DNA of 64,000 nt from Paenibacillus lycopersici (GTDB taxonomy: Bacteria > Bacillota > Bacilli > Paenibacillales > Paenibacillaceae): positions 1,731,501-1,795,500 of the forward strand of contig NZ_CP048209.1 of the NCBI RefSeq assembly GCF_010119935.1. Reading direction: 5' to 3'. This document shows positions 25,436-33,582 of the stretch, piece by piece. A program made the translations under genes and the position numbers. The stretch's first letter is position 1; each line of letters opens with the position of its first letter. Under the pieces are notes generated by a model, which was not told where the DNA came from, made no database searches, and was given only the letters and a program-made list of their open reading frames with translations.

Positions 25436-27187
25436 TTAAGCCTCCACGATGGAAGCCAGCTGCTGACGGTCGTATTGTTCCTTGTACCAGCCGTTGTTCA
25501 GGAGCAGCTGCTCATGCGTGCCCTCTTCGGCGACCCGTCCTTCGTCCAGCACGATGATCCAATCGGCGTGCTGCACGGCGGACAGCCGGTGCGTCGTGAT
25601 GAGCGTCGTTTTGCCTGCCCGTTCGCGGCGAATGCCTTCGAGAATTTCCGTCTCCGTCTTGGCGTCCACCGCCGACAGCGCGTCATCGAGCATGAGGATT
25701 TCCGGGTTCGCGATGACCGCTCTGGCGATGCTGACCCGCTGCTTCTGCCCGCCCGAGAGCGCCACGCCTTTCTCGCCGACGAGCGTTTCCAGGCCGTCCG
25801 GCAGGAAGTGAACGTCCTTGCTGAAGGCGGCCAGCTCCAGCGCTTTGTTCAGCAGCGCTTCATCCATCGTATCGTCCGGAACGCCGTATGCGATATTCTC
25901 GCGGATCGTCTTGCTGAACAGGATCGGCTGCTGCGGCACGTATCCGACCCAGCCGCGCACCTGATCGAGCCCGATGTCCGCAATCGGGACGCCGCCGACC
26001 GACAAGCTGCCTTCGCCCATCGGATATTCGCGGAGCAATTGGCGCAGCAGCGTCGTCTTGCCGCTGCCCGTTCTGCCGACGATGCCCAGCGTCTGGCCGC
26101 GCTTCAGCTCGAAGGAGATATCGACGAGGTTATCGATCGACGAAGACGGGTAGCGGAACGCGAGCCTCTCGGAGGCGATCGATTCCGGCACGGCGACCGG
26201 CACCGGCGATTCCGCGTCCTTCACGTTCGGCTTGACGCCGAGCGTTTCGTTGATGCGGTCCAGGGAGGCGTTGCCGCGCTGCATGATATTGATCAGCTCG
26301 CCGATGGCGAACATCGGCCAGATCAGCATGCCGAGGAACATATTGAACGACACCATCTCGCCGAGCGAGATTTCGCCGCGGAAGACGAGCAGGCCGCCGT
26401 AGCACAGGCCGATCAGGTAGCTGATGCCGACGAGGATTTTGAGCGCCGGCTCGAAGAGCGCGTCGATCTTGGTTACCTCGATGTTGCGGCGGTACACCTC
26501 GTCGGTCATGCCGCTGAACCGCTTGCGGTCCGCGTCTTCCTGCACGAACGCGCGGATGACGCGGACGCCCGCGACGGATTCCAGCACCTGATCGTTCAGC
26601 TTGCCGAAGGCGTCCTGCTGCACCGTGAACCGTTCGTGGATTTTCTTGCCGAAATGCTGCATGACGAGCGCGAGAACCGGCAGGGGCAGCATCGCCGCCA
26701 GCGTCAGCTTCCAGCTGATGAAGCCCGCCATCACGACGAGGATCGTCGTCATGAACAAGGTGGAATCGATCAGCGTCAGAATGCCGAAGCCCGCCGTCTG
26801 CGATACCGCGCCGATATCGTTCGTCGCCCGGGCCATCAGGTCGCCCGTGCGGTTGCGTTCGTAGAATGTCGGCGTCATCCGCAGCAGATGGCGCATGAGA
26901 TTCGAGCGGAGCGTGCGCTCCAGCACGAAGGAGGAGCCGAAGAGCATCGCCCACCATACGCAGGTCACGAGATAGATGACGACCGTCAGGCCTCCCCAGA
27001 AGAGGATCAGCTGCGTCAGCTTGCCAGGGGTCATCGTGCCTTGCCCGATGGCGTCGACGGCATAGCCGATCAGCTTGGGCGGAATCACTTCCAGAATGCC
27101 GACAATCGTCAGCAGTACGATGGCGACCGTGTACGTTTTCCATCGTAATTTGAAAAACCAGCTTAATTTCTTAAGTACGTCAAACAC
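25436..27187 (-). CDS. bmrC: Heterodimeric ABC multidrug exporter subunit BmrC
   Basis: 583 residues from the GTG at 27187, matching the usual length of BmrC/YheI and its opening VFDVLKKLSWFFKLRW. The open frame extends to 27319 but runs into the attenuator, so a longer protein is unlikely. Six membrane helices are followed by GRTGSGKTT, a canonical LSGGQKQR signature and a Walker B where the catalytic Glu is replaced by Asp (MLDDALSAVD), the same degeneracy known in Bacillus BmrC. GGAAAGG lies 12 nt before the GTG; a TTG at 27196 is an alternative start. Confidence 0.88.
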   Translation of the reverse strand: MFDVLKKLSWFFKLRWKTYTVAIVLLTIVGILEVIPPKLIGYAVDAIGQGTMTPGKLTQLILFWGGLTVVIYLVTCVWWAMLFGSSFVLERTLRSNLMRHLLRMTPTFYERNRTGDLMARATNDIGAVSQTAGFGILTLIDSTLFMTTILVVMAGFISWKLTLAAMLPLPVLALVMQHFGKKIHERFTVQQDAFGKLNDQVLESVAGVRVIRAFVQEDADRKRFSGMTDEVYRRNIEVTKIDALFEPALKILVGISYLIGLCYGGLLVFRGEISLGEMVSFNMFLGMLIWPMFAIGELINIMQRGNASLDRINETLGVKPNVKDAESPVPVAVPESIASERLAFRYPSSSIDNLVDISFELKRGQTLGIVGRTGSGKTTLLRQLLREYPMGEGSLSVGGVPIADIGLDQVRGWVGYVPQQPILFSKTIRENIAYGVPDDTMDEALLNKALELAAFSKDVHFLPDGLETLVGEKGVALSGGQKQRVSIARAVIANPEILMLDDALSAVDAKTETEILEGIRRERAGKTTLITTHRLSAVQHADWIIVLDEGRVAEEGTHEQLLLNNGWYKEQYDRQQLASIVEA

Positions 27188-27316
27188 GTCGATCAACAAC
27201 CTTTCCAGCTTTTGAAGAAATCGGAAGAACAAAAAGAGGCCTACCGCCGTAAGCGATACGCCCCATTCCGGTTGCATCCGCGCGGACAGCTGCAGCGCTG
27301 CCGCGTAGCCCGGATA

Positions 27317-27358
27317 CAAAAAGAGGGCGCACGATTACGTTACCGCAACCATGCGCCC
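27317..27358 (-). terminator. Attenuator terminator in the bmr leader
   Basis: On the minus strand GGGCGCA pairs with TGCGCCC, extended by GGTTGCG/CGTAATC across a GTAA tetraloop (about 15 pairs in all), followed by TCTTTTT. It lies between the leader ORF and bmrC, exactly where a transcription attenuator should be. Confidence 0.8.
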
Positions 27359-27397
27359 AACCGCGTCGTCAAGCGAGAATCCGCGTTCTCCGCCTGC

Positions 27398-27487
27398 TTA
27401 ACGTCCGTTATAGCGAGGGTTACGTTCATTGCGAGTGCCAGCATGGCCGAATGGGCCGAATGCGTTCGTCAGCGTGCGGTTCAACAT
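27398..27487 (-). CDS. 29-codon leader peptide, BmrB-like
   Basis: ATG at 27487 with a strong AAAGGAGG site encodes 29 residues (MLNRTLTNAFGPFGHAGTRN, then nine more ending YNGR), stop at 27398. Strong initiation signals, a position 40 nt before an intrinsic terminator and bmrC/bmrD downstream parallel the BmrB leader of Bacillus subtilis, where ribosome stalling by translation-inhibiting drugs prevents termination. The peptide is shorter than the 54 residues of BmrB, and its sequence need not be conserved. Confidence 0.75.
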   Translation of the reverse strand: MLNRTLTNAFGPFGHAGTRNERNPRYNGR

Positions 27488-27529
27488 GTTCGTAACCCTC
27501 CTTTCCGTTCATCAAAGTCTATTCGCCAC

Positions 27530-27557
27530 TTTATCATCCGCCCTCAAATATTGTCAA
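27530..27557 (-). promoter_or_regulatory. Promoter of the bmr operon
   Basis: On the minus strand TTGACA (27557-27552) and GATAAA (27535-27530) are 16 bp apart and point into the leader ORF. The target duplication of the IS begins at 27557, so the insertion lies right at the upstream edge of this promoter. Confidence 0.55.
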
Positions 27558-29038
27558 TGGGGAAAAGCGAATCTTGTTGTTCGTCTGTGATAATGTCACC
27601 CTGTAACTGTTCTGAGATAATGTCACTATGAGACAGGAGACCATGACATTGACGAACACAGAGCTGAAGAAGGTTTTGGTTGTGGAGAAAGTGTTGGATG
27701 GACACATGACGAATGAGGAAGGAGCTGCCCTGCTGGGGCTTTCGGTTAGACAGGTTCAACGTCTGAAAAAACGTTATCAAGTCGGAAACGTTGGGGGGAT
27801 CGCTCACGGCAATCGCGGACGTAAGCCCGTTCATGCCTTGTCCGAGGAAATCAAGGATCGAGTCGCGGAACTTTACACACAAAAGTATCAAGGCAGCAAC
27901 AGCTGTCATTTTGCCGAACTGCTTGCTGAGCATGAGGGGATTGAACTAAGCGGCGTCAGCACACGTCGCATTCTCCTCACCAAGGGTTTGAAATCGGCGA
28001 AACAGCGTAGACGTTCGAAGGTGCACCAGCCCCGTAAACGTCGCTCCCAAGTCGGTATGCTTTGGCAGATCGACGCAACTCCGTATGCTTGGCTCGAGGA
28101 TCGTGCCCCTGTCTTTGCCCTTCACGCCGCCATCGACGACGCTACCGGCATCGTGACAGGCGCCGTATTCATGCCCACTGAATGCCGCGAAGGGTATTCG
28201 CTTGTGATGATGCAGGGAATCAAGAAACAAGGCATCCCACTCGGACTCTACAGCGATCGCCACACCATCTTCCGTTCGCCGAACGAGAAACTAACCTTGG
28301 AGCAGCAGCTTGCTGGCATGACCAAGCCCCTCTCGCACTTTGGCAAGGCTATGCATGAATTGGGCATCGAACACATCAAGGCCGTCACGCCGCAAGCCAA
28401 GGGCCGCATTGAGCGCCTCTGGGTGACGCTGCAGGACCGCCTCGTCATTGAGCTGCGATTGCTCGGTGTATCGACCATCGAGGAGGCCAATAAGGCACTC
28501 CCCAAGCTTATCGCCAAGCACAACAAGCAGTTTGCCGTAGCCCCCGTATCTGCCGACTCCGCTTACCGCAAGCTTGGCAAGGACGTACGCTTAGAGCATG
28601 TATTCACGACACGTGAACATCGTAAGCTGGGTACGGGCCGAACGCTTTCGTACGGCGGGAGGATTTACACCTTCGCCAAGGCGGTACCGGGACACTGGGA
28701 TGCCAAATCCGTTGTCGAGGTCCGAGAGACACTTAGCGGGGCCTTGCTGATCTGGCACAACGGAGAGGCCTTAATGCTGAAGGAGACCACGAAAGCGGTC
28801 CGACAGGCGGAGAAGAAGCCCAATAAAAAAGCGGGTATTGCGCAGCCACGCAAACCCGCCGCTGACCATCCTTGGAAAAGGACGTATCAGGTACACCAAA
28901 AACAGATTCAGAATACCACAATGCAAGGCCGAAACCAAGCCACCTGACGGTGGCTTTAAACTCAACGGGGGTGACATTTTCACAGAACAGTTAGGGTGAC
29001 ATTCTCTCAGACAATTGACATGGGGAAAAGCGAATCTT
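27557..29038 (+). mobile_element. IS1202-like (ISNCY) insertion sequence with 19-bp target duplications
   Basis: The element spans 27576-29019 (1444 bp) and is flanked by identical 19-bp copies of ATGGGGAAAAGCGAATCTT at 27557-27575 and 29020-29038. The ends are inverted: left GTTGTTCGTCTGTGATAATG versus right (reverse complement) GTCAATTGTCTGAGAGAATG, then GTCACC. A second internal pair (CTGTTCTGWGAWAATGTCAC) repeats the pattern. Long target duplications are characteristic of the IS1202 group. Both ends and the transposase are intact, so the insertion is fairly recent and the element may be active. Confidence 0.85.
27628..28947 (+). CDS. ISNCY/IS1202-group DDE transposase
   Basis: 439 residues: an N-terminal helix-turn-helix (NEEGAALLGLSVRQVQRLKK), then an rve-like catalytic core with Asp in WQIDATPYAW, Asp in GLYSDRHTIF and Glu in QAKGRIERLW, and a basic C-terminal tail. 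It catalyses cut or copy of the surrounding element. The ATG at 27628 lies 52 bp inside the left end. A TTG at 27649 with AGGAG upstream is an alternative start. No frameshift is seen. Confidence 0.9.
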   Translation: MRQETMTLTNTELKKVLVVEKVLDGHMTNEEGAALLGLSVRQVQRLKKRYQVGNVGGIAHGNRGRKPVHALSEEIKDRVAELYTQKYQGSNSCHFAELLAEHEGIELSGVSTRRILLTKGLKSAKQRRRSKVHQPRKRRSQVGMLWQIDATPYAWLEDRAPVFALHAAIDDATGIVTGAVFMPTECREGYSLVMMQGIKKQGIPLGLYSDRHTIFRSPNEKLTLEQQLAGMTKPLSHFGKAMHELGIEHIKAVTPQAKGRIERLWVTLQDRLVIELRLLGVSTIEEANKALPKLIAKHNKQFAVAPVSADSAYRKLGKDVRLEHVFTTREHRKLGTGRTLSYGGRIYTFAKAVPGHWDAKSVVEVRETLSGALLIWHNGEALMLKETTKAVRQAEKKPNKKAGIAQPRKPAADHPWKRTYQVHQKQIQNTTMQGRNQAT

Positions 29039-29163
29039 TGTGCAAATTTCTAAAATCGCCGCACCGGATGCAACAAATTCAGCGATGCTTCGTCTAGGTA
29101 ATGGATGCGCATGATCGGCTGAAGAAGGGGAAAGCGATTCGACAATAAATTAGACGAGGATGG

Positions 29164-30183
29164 GTGAGGAAGATGATCAAGCTGACGAAGAGTACGACGG
29201 CGAGAACGTTCTGCGCGCTCCTTGCGCTTGGCGCGATGGCGGCCGGTACGGCTGCCGCAAGTTCGACCGCGTCCGCCGCCGGCAGCATCGGCATTACGAT
29301 GATGGGCAAGCCGGTGGCGGCGGATAGCGCGCCGATCTACGCGCAGGGCCGGGTGCTTGTCCCGCTGCGCGCCGTGTCGGAGGCGATGGGCGCCGAGGTG
29401 AGCTGGAATCAAGCGACGCAAACGGCGAGCGTGACCAAGTGGACGGAGCAGATGTCGTTGAAGATCGGACAGCAGGTCGCGGTCATCGAACGGCAGTTCG
29501 GCGAAGGCTCGTCCAAGGAAACGGTGAAGCTGGATGTGCCGCTGAAGGCGGTTCATAATCGGATTTATATCCCGCTGCGATTCGTCTCGGAGCAATTCGG
29601 CTATAACGTCGCGTGGGACGGACATACGGTGGCGATTCGGTCGCCGCTGAGCGAGAAAGCGCGGACGACGCTCTACGGTGGCGATTTGGCGGCGGCCAGG
29701 AAACTCGCGATCGAAGCCGCGCGGCAATCGAACGTACAGTACGAGCATCCGCCTCTGCAGAAGACCTACCGGTGGGAGATGAACGACGACGAGTATCTGT
29801 TCCCGGAAGGAGAAGCGCTGCGCTTCTTCGTCATCAAGGACAGTCAGATCGCGACGTATTATGAATACCGGAACGATTTCCTCGTAGCCGTATGGCAGGG
29901 GCGCCTCAACCCGAACGATGGCGATGCCGTGGGACATCTGCTTCAGGACAAGCTTGCGGATCGCACGGGGCCGGCGCCGAAGATCGACAAGGCGTTCCTC
30001 TATTACGACGTTGGCTTTGCGGGTTCGGCGAGCTGGACGAGCAGCGGCCGGGCCGGCAAGGACGGGAAACTGGAAACGACCGCTTACCGGAACGATTCCG
30101 GCGGCGTCGTGAGCACGAAAGGAACGATCGCGCTCGCGCTGCCGAACGAGACGCGCAAGGAAACCGTGGCCATGCCGCGTTAA
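29164..30183 (+). CDS. Secreted protein with copper-amine-oxidase N-terminal-like domain
   Basis: 339 residues with a signal peptide cleaved near TASAAG. Two Cu_amine_oxidN1 repeats follow (PIYAQGRVLVPLRAVSEAMG; VHNRIYIPLRFVSEQFGYNV), a domain common in Paenibacillus envelope proteins and not itself an oxidase. The C-terminal 170 residues contain a beta-rich region I do not recognise. The start is GTG at 29164 with GAGGATG upstream; an ATG at 29173 is possible. It is followed by a strong terminator, so it is separate from the B12 unit. Confidence 0.78.
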   Translation: MRKMIKLTKSTTARTFCALLALGAMAAGTAAASSTASAAGSIGITMMGKPVAADSAPIYAQGRVLVPLRAVSEAMGAEVSWNQATQTASVTKWTEQMSLKIGQQVAVIERQFGEGSSKETVKLDVPLKAVHNRIYIPLRFVSEQFGYNVAWDGHTVAIRSPLSEKARTTLYGGDLAAARKLAIEAARQSNVQYEHPPLQKTYRWEMNDDEYLFPEGEALRFFVIKDSQIATYYEYRNDFLVAVWQGRLNPNDGDAVGHLLQDKLADRTGPAPKIDKAFLYYDVGFAGSASWTSSGRAGKDGKLETTAYRNDSGGVVSTKGTIALALPNETRKETVAMPR

Positions 30184-30250
30184 GGATTCCCGCGGCTGTC
30201 GAATGGGCCGCAAGCAGCGCGCGGGAGAGAGGAACACAAGCGCTGGAAAT

Positions 30251-30314
30251 CCGAAGAGCCGAAGAGCGGAAAAGCCGAAAAGCCGAAAAGCCGAAAAGCC
30301 GAAAAGCCGAAAAG
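30251..30314. repeat. 8-bp tandem repeat (ccgaaaag), eight units
   Basis: Five exact copies of CCGAAAAG (30275-30314) are preceded by three degenerate ones. The last unit forms the left arm of the terminator at 30310-30356, and each of the other units offers an alternative left arm. Confidence 0.9.
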
Positions 30315-30356
30315 CCGAGAACTTGCCCGAACCAGGGCGGTTTCCGGCTTTTTTTT
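30310..30356 (+). terminator. Terminator with tandem-repeat left arm
   Basis: AAAAGCCG (30310-30317) pairs with CGGCTTTT (from 30345), with an inner GCCC/GGGC helix, followed by a run of eight T residues to 30356. Confidence 0.75.
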
Positions 30357-30528
30357 GATGCGGATTACAGCCGGTTATCGCCTGCGGTCCGTGTGCTTCG
30401 AGCGTCAGCGGGATTCCGGAATGCCGGGCATTCGGGCGGCTTCCCGCGCTATTTTTACGCGTAATCCGGCATTTACGCCATTGTATTGAGATATTCGACG
30501 GCATGGGGAATTCGATTATCATTTTCCG

Positions 30529-30557
30529 TAGACAGCCGCTTTAAATGTCTGTATGAT
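30529..30557 (+). promoter_or_regulatory. Promoter of the cobalamin-riboswitch operon
   Basis: TAGACA (30529-30534) and TATGAT (30552-30557) are 17 bp apart, placing the transcript start about 20 nt before the riboswitch. Confidence 0.6.
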
Positions 30558-30582
30558 GAACAGGACAATTTCATACAACGAT

Positions 30583-30755
30583 CCGTTAAGGTGCAGGCTT
30601 GCGATCAAGCTTGCTTAAAAGGGAAGTTCGGTACTAATCCGACGCGGTCCCGCCACTGTAATTGAGGAGCGACTCTATATCGTTGCCACTGGCGCTAGTT
30701 CGCCGGGAAGGCATAGAGTCGCGATGATCCATGAGCCAGGAGACCTGCCTAGCGT
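30583..30755 (+). ncRNA. Cobalamin (B12) riboswitch
   Basis: All hallmark blocks are present in order: TTAAGGTGC, AAAAGGGAAGTTCGGT, ATCCGACGCGGTCCCGCCAC with TGTAA, a variable paired arm (GCGACTCTAT/ATAGAGTCGC), and the B12 box AGCCAGGAGACCTGCC at 30734-30749. The aptamer lies 180 nt before the large SLH protein gene. A GC-rich terminator at 30865 is the probable expression platform, so the operon should be shut off when coenzyme B12 is abundant. Confidence 0.93.
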
Positions 30756-30864
30756 GATATTTTCTATTCTTCGGGGGGTGAGAATCAGAAAAGCAAGCGT
30801 GGATACGTCCGTGTCCGCTTGGATGAACGATTGCCGGACAGCGCTATGCGCATGTCCTTCTTTT

Positions 30865-30889
30865 AGGCCGCCCTGTGACAGGGCGGCCT
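30865..30889 (+). terminator. Terminator of the riboswitch expression platform
   Basis: AGGCCGCCCTG and CAGGGCGGCCT form an 11-bp perfect stem with a 3-nt loop, followed by TTTGTG. It lies between the aptamer and the first gene. Intervening short hairpins near 30799-30850 could form the antiterminator. Confidence 0.7.
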
Positions 30890-30936
30890 TTGTGCATTCA
30901 TCCATATCCATTATTGTAACGAGGAGCGAAAAATGA

Positions 30937-33582
30937 ATGAATAACCATACCATCGAACGGTACGCCTCGCCGAAGCTGCTCTTCAAGCTGCTTCTGGTCT
31001 TCGCCGTGCTGTTATCCGGCTTCGGCTCGGCTTATCGGGCTTATGCCGACGCGCCGCCGGCGGGCGACCCGCTGCTGACCGAGGCGCAGGCAGCCATGGA
31101 AGGGGCGGCCCAATCGATTACGGGCTTGAGCTCTATCGGCGACTGGCAGGCCGTTGGCCTGACCGGGGCGGGTAAGCCGATTCCGAGCCGATATGTATCC
31201 AAGCTCTATCAAACGCTCGTGGCGGCCAAGGGCAGTTTCGCATCGGTCACGGATTACGAGCGCACCGTGATCGGCTTGACGGCGGCGAATCAAGATGCGA
31301 CCCAATTCGCCGGCTACGATCTGATCGAACGCATCTATAACAGCGACATCATGGAGAATCAAGGGCTGAACGGCCCGCTGTACGCTTTGATCGCGCTGGA
31401 CAGCGGCCGCTACTCGGTACCGAGCGACGCCCTGTGGACGCGGGATAAACTCGTCGCCGCCATACTTGCGAAGCAGAAGGACGACGGCGGGTTTACGCTC
31501 TTCGGCAGCGTCAGCGATCCCGACATCACGGCGATGACGTTGACCGCTTTGGCACCGTACGCTGCCGATGCCGCGGTTCAGACCGTCGTCGGCGAAGCGG
31601 TCGACTGGCTGTCCGGTCACCAGCAGGATAACGGCGGCTATCTGTCTTGGGGGGCGGATGCGAGCGAGAGCGTCTCGCAGGCCATCATCGCGCTCGCGTC
31701 GCACGGCATCGACCCGACGGAGGGCCGGTTTACGAAGAACGGCGTCAATCTCGTGCAGAAGCTGCTCGCGTTCCGCAAGGCGGACGGCACCTTCTCCCAT
31801 ACGCCGGACACGGGCTCGAGCGGCATGGCGACGGAGCAGGCGCTGCAAGCGCTCGACGCATATGTGTCGTATAAGAGCGGCGGCAACCGCCTGTACGATT
31901 TTGGCGCGCGCCAGCCGTATGGCTGGCCGGCGAAGTGGATACTCGGCGCCAGCTGGTTCGATACCGAATGGCAGGCCGTCGCGGTATCGCGGGCAGGCTT
32001 GAAGGTGCCGGACAGCTACCTGGCCACGCTGCCGTCCTTGGAATTCGTCAAGGCGTATCCCGAATACGCCTACGTGACGGATTACGAGCGGATCGCGATC
32101 GCCCTGTCCGCGCTGCGCCAGGATGCGACCGAATTCAACGGCTTCAACGTTATCGAGCGCATCTATAACAGCGACGTTATGGAAGCGCAGGGAATCAACG
32201 GGCTGGATTTTGGCCTGATCGCCCTTGACAGCCGGGAATACGCGACGCCGAGCGACGCGAAGTGGGACCGCGAGAAGCTGCTGGCCGCCATCTTGGCCAA
32301 GCAGAACGCGGACGGCGGCTTCGCCCTTACGGACGGCGCCAGCGATCCCGACCTGACCGCCATGACGCTGACCGCGCTCGCGCCATATATGGACCGCGCG
32401 GACGTGAAGACGGCCGGCGAGCGCGCCGTACAGTGGCTGTCGGCGAACCAGCAGGCGAACGGCGGCTATCTCTCGAGCGGCGCCGACTCCAGCGAAGGGG
32501 TTGCGCAAGCGATTATCGCGCTTTCGTCCAACGGCATCGACCCGACGGGCGAGGCCTTCATGAAGAACGGCATTACGCTAATCGATAAGCTGTTCGCGTT
32601 CTTCCAGCCGGACGGCGGTTTCGTGCATGTCGCGGATCCGCAAGCGGCGACCGATTTCATGGCGACCGAACAGGCGCAGCAGGCGCTGACCGCGTACGAA
32701 ATGTACGTGCACGGCACGGGGCGCCTGTACCAGATGGGCGCATTGCCGCCTACGGTACCCGTGCAAGTGGAAGGTCCGGACGGAACGATCGCCGAAGGAA
32801 GCGCGGCCGGCGGCAATGCCTTCGAAGCGCTTCAGCGTGTGCTCCAGGAGAAGCAGGTGCCGATCAGCGCCTCGGATACGGCGTACGGCAAATACGTCTC
32901 CGCGATCGGCAATATTACCGCGGGCTCGTACGGCGAGCTGGACGGCTGGTTGTATGATGTCTATCGCGACGGGCATTGGAGCTTCCCTGCCGTAAGCATA
33001 GACGCCTACGAGCTGCAGCCGAACGACCGCTTGCTCGTCTATTACGGCGGCGAGCATACCCAATTGGCGGAGTCGGTCGCAGTCGCGCCGTCGTCGCCGA
33101 AAGCCGGCGAACCGTTCACGGTTACGGTCAAGCAGACGGCTTCGGTCTGGAACGGAACGAGCAGCGAGGTCGTCACTTCGGCGGCTGCGGGCGTGAAGGT
33201 AAGCATCGACGGCGCCGTGCAGCAGACGAACGAAGACGGCGTCGCCTCATTCGGCGCCGGTATCGCGAATAAAGGCAGCTATACGTTGGAAGTGACCGGC
33301 TACGAGACCGGACATAGCCGCATATCGTTCGCTTCGCGCAGCCGATCGTCATCGCCGAAGGCAACGGCAATGGTAACGGCAACGGCAACGGCGGAACGCC
33401 TGTCGACTATGCGACGCTCTCCGTTACCGGCGACAGCCAGAAGGGCACCATCCTCCCAGCCAAGCAGACGGCGCTGCAGCCGGGCGACACCGCGTATACG
33501 ATTCTGGCGCGCGAATTGCCGGGCAAAGTCCGCGCGATCGGTTCCGGTCCGACGCGTTACGTGCAGGGCATCGACGGGCTAA
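30937..33582 (+). CDS. Transcobalamin-like SLH surface protein, upstream part (frameshifted)
   Basis: True coding covers about 30937-33335; the last about 80 residues of this frame are out-of-frame Arg/Ser-rich text. A signal/anchor (LLFKLLLVFAVLLSGFGSAY) is followed by two tandem alpha-helical barrels of about 290 residues, each with the repeats seen in terpene-cyclase/transcobalamin folds (KQKDDGGFTLFGSVSDPDIT; DWLSGHQQDNGGYLSWGADA; NIERIYNSD-like motifs). Then comes a DUF4430 domain (ELDGWLYDVYRDGHWSFPA; NDRLLVYYGG) and an Ig-like module. DUF4430 corresponds to the small beta domain of transcobalamin and intrinsic factor. With the riboswitch directly upstream, B12 capture is the likely role. 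Continuation is in another frame at 33336 onward. Confidence 0.8.
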   Translation: MNNHTIERYASPKLLFKLLLVFAVLLSGFGSAYRAYADAPPAGDPLLTEAQAAMEGAAQSITGLSSIGDWQAVGLTGAGKPIPSRYVSKLYQTLVAAKGSFASVTDYERTVIGLTAANQDATQFAGYDLIERIYNSDIMENQGLNGPLYALIALDSGRYSVPSDALWTRDKLVAAILAKQKDDGGFTLFGSVSDPDITAMTLTALAPYAADAAVQTVVGEAVDWLSGHQQDNGGYLSWGADASESVSQAIIALASHGIDPTEGRFTKNGVNLVQKLLAFRKADGTFSHTPDTGSSGMATEQALQALDAYVSYKSGGNRLYDFGARQPYGWPAKWILGASWFDTEWQAVAVSRAGLKVPDSYLATLPSLEFVKAYPEYAYVTDYERIAIALSALRQDATEFNGFNVIERIYNSDVMEAQGINGLDFGLIALDSREYATPSDAKWDREKLLAAILAKQNADGGFALTDGASDPDLTAMTLTALAPYMDRADVKTAGERAVQWLSANQQANGGYLSSGADSSEGVAQAIIALSSNGIDPTGEAFMKNGITLIDKLFAFFQPDGGFVHVADPQAATDFMATEQAQQALTAYEMYVHGTGRLYQMGALPPTVPVQVEGPDGTIAEGSAAGGNAFEALQRVLQEKQVPISASDTAYGKYVSAIGNITAGSYGELDGWLYDVYRDGHWSFPAVSIDAYELQPNDRLLVYYGGEHTQLAESVAVAPSSPKAGEPFTVTVKQTASVWNGTSSEVVTSAAAGVKVSIDGAVQQTNEDGVASFGAGIANKGSYTLEVTGYETGHSRISFASRSRSSSPKATAMVTATATAERLSTMRRSPLPATARRAPSSQPSRRRCSRATPRIRFWRANCRAKSARSVPVRRVTCRASTG

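Noticed and set aside
23339..27148. Very long plus-strand open frames (about 690 and 570 codons) opposite bmrD and bmrC
   Set aside because: They are antisense shadows of GC-rich exporter genes: Arg/Asp/Gln-rich text with no domain, no ribosome site and perfect ABC transporter coding on the other strand.
29011..29043. Outward promoter at the right end of the IS driving the 29164 gene
   Set aside because: TTGACA is present at 29015-29020, but no acceptable -10 box lies 16-18 bp downstream.
30251..30314. Possible CRISPR-like array
   Set aside because: Units are 8 bp with no spacers; it is a simple tandem repeat feeding a terminator.
30724..30936. Small plus-strand ORF running from the riboswitch into the first gene of the B12 unit
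   Set aside because: It overlaps the B12 box and the terminator stem, so it is explained by the RNA structures and has no ribosome site.
33320..33350. Programmed ribosomal frameshift in the SLH protein gene
   Set aside because: I see no slippery heptamer with a downstream pseudoknot or stop codon at the junction; mutation or sequencing error is simpler.
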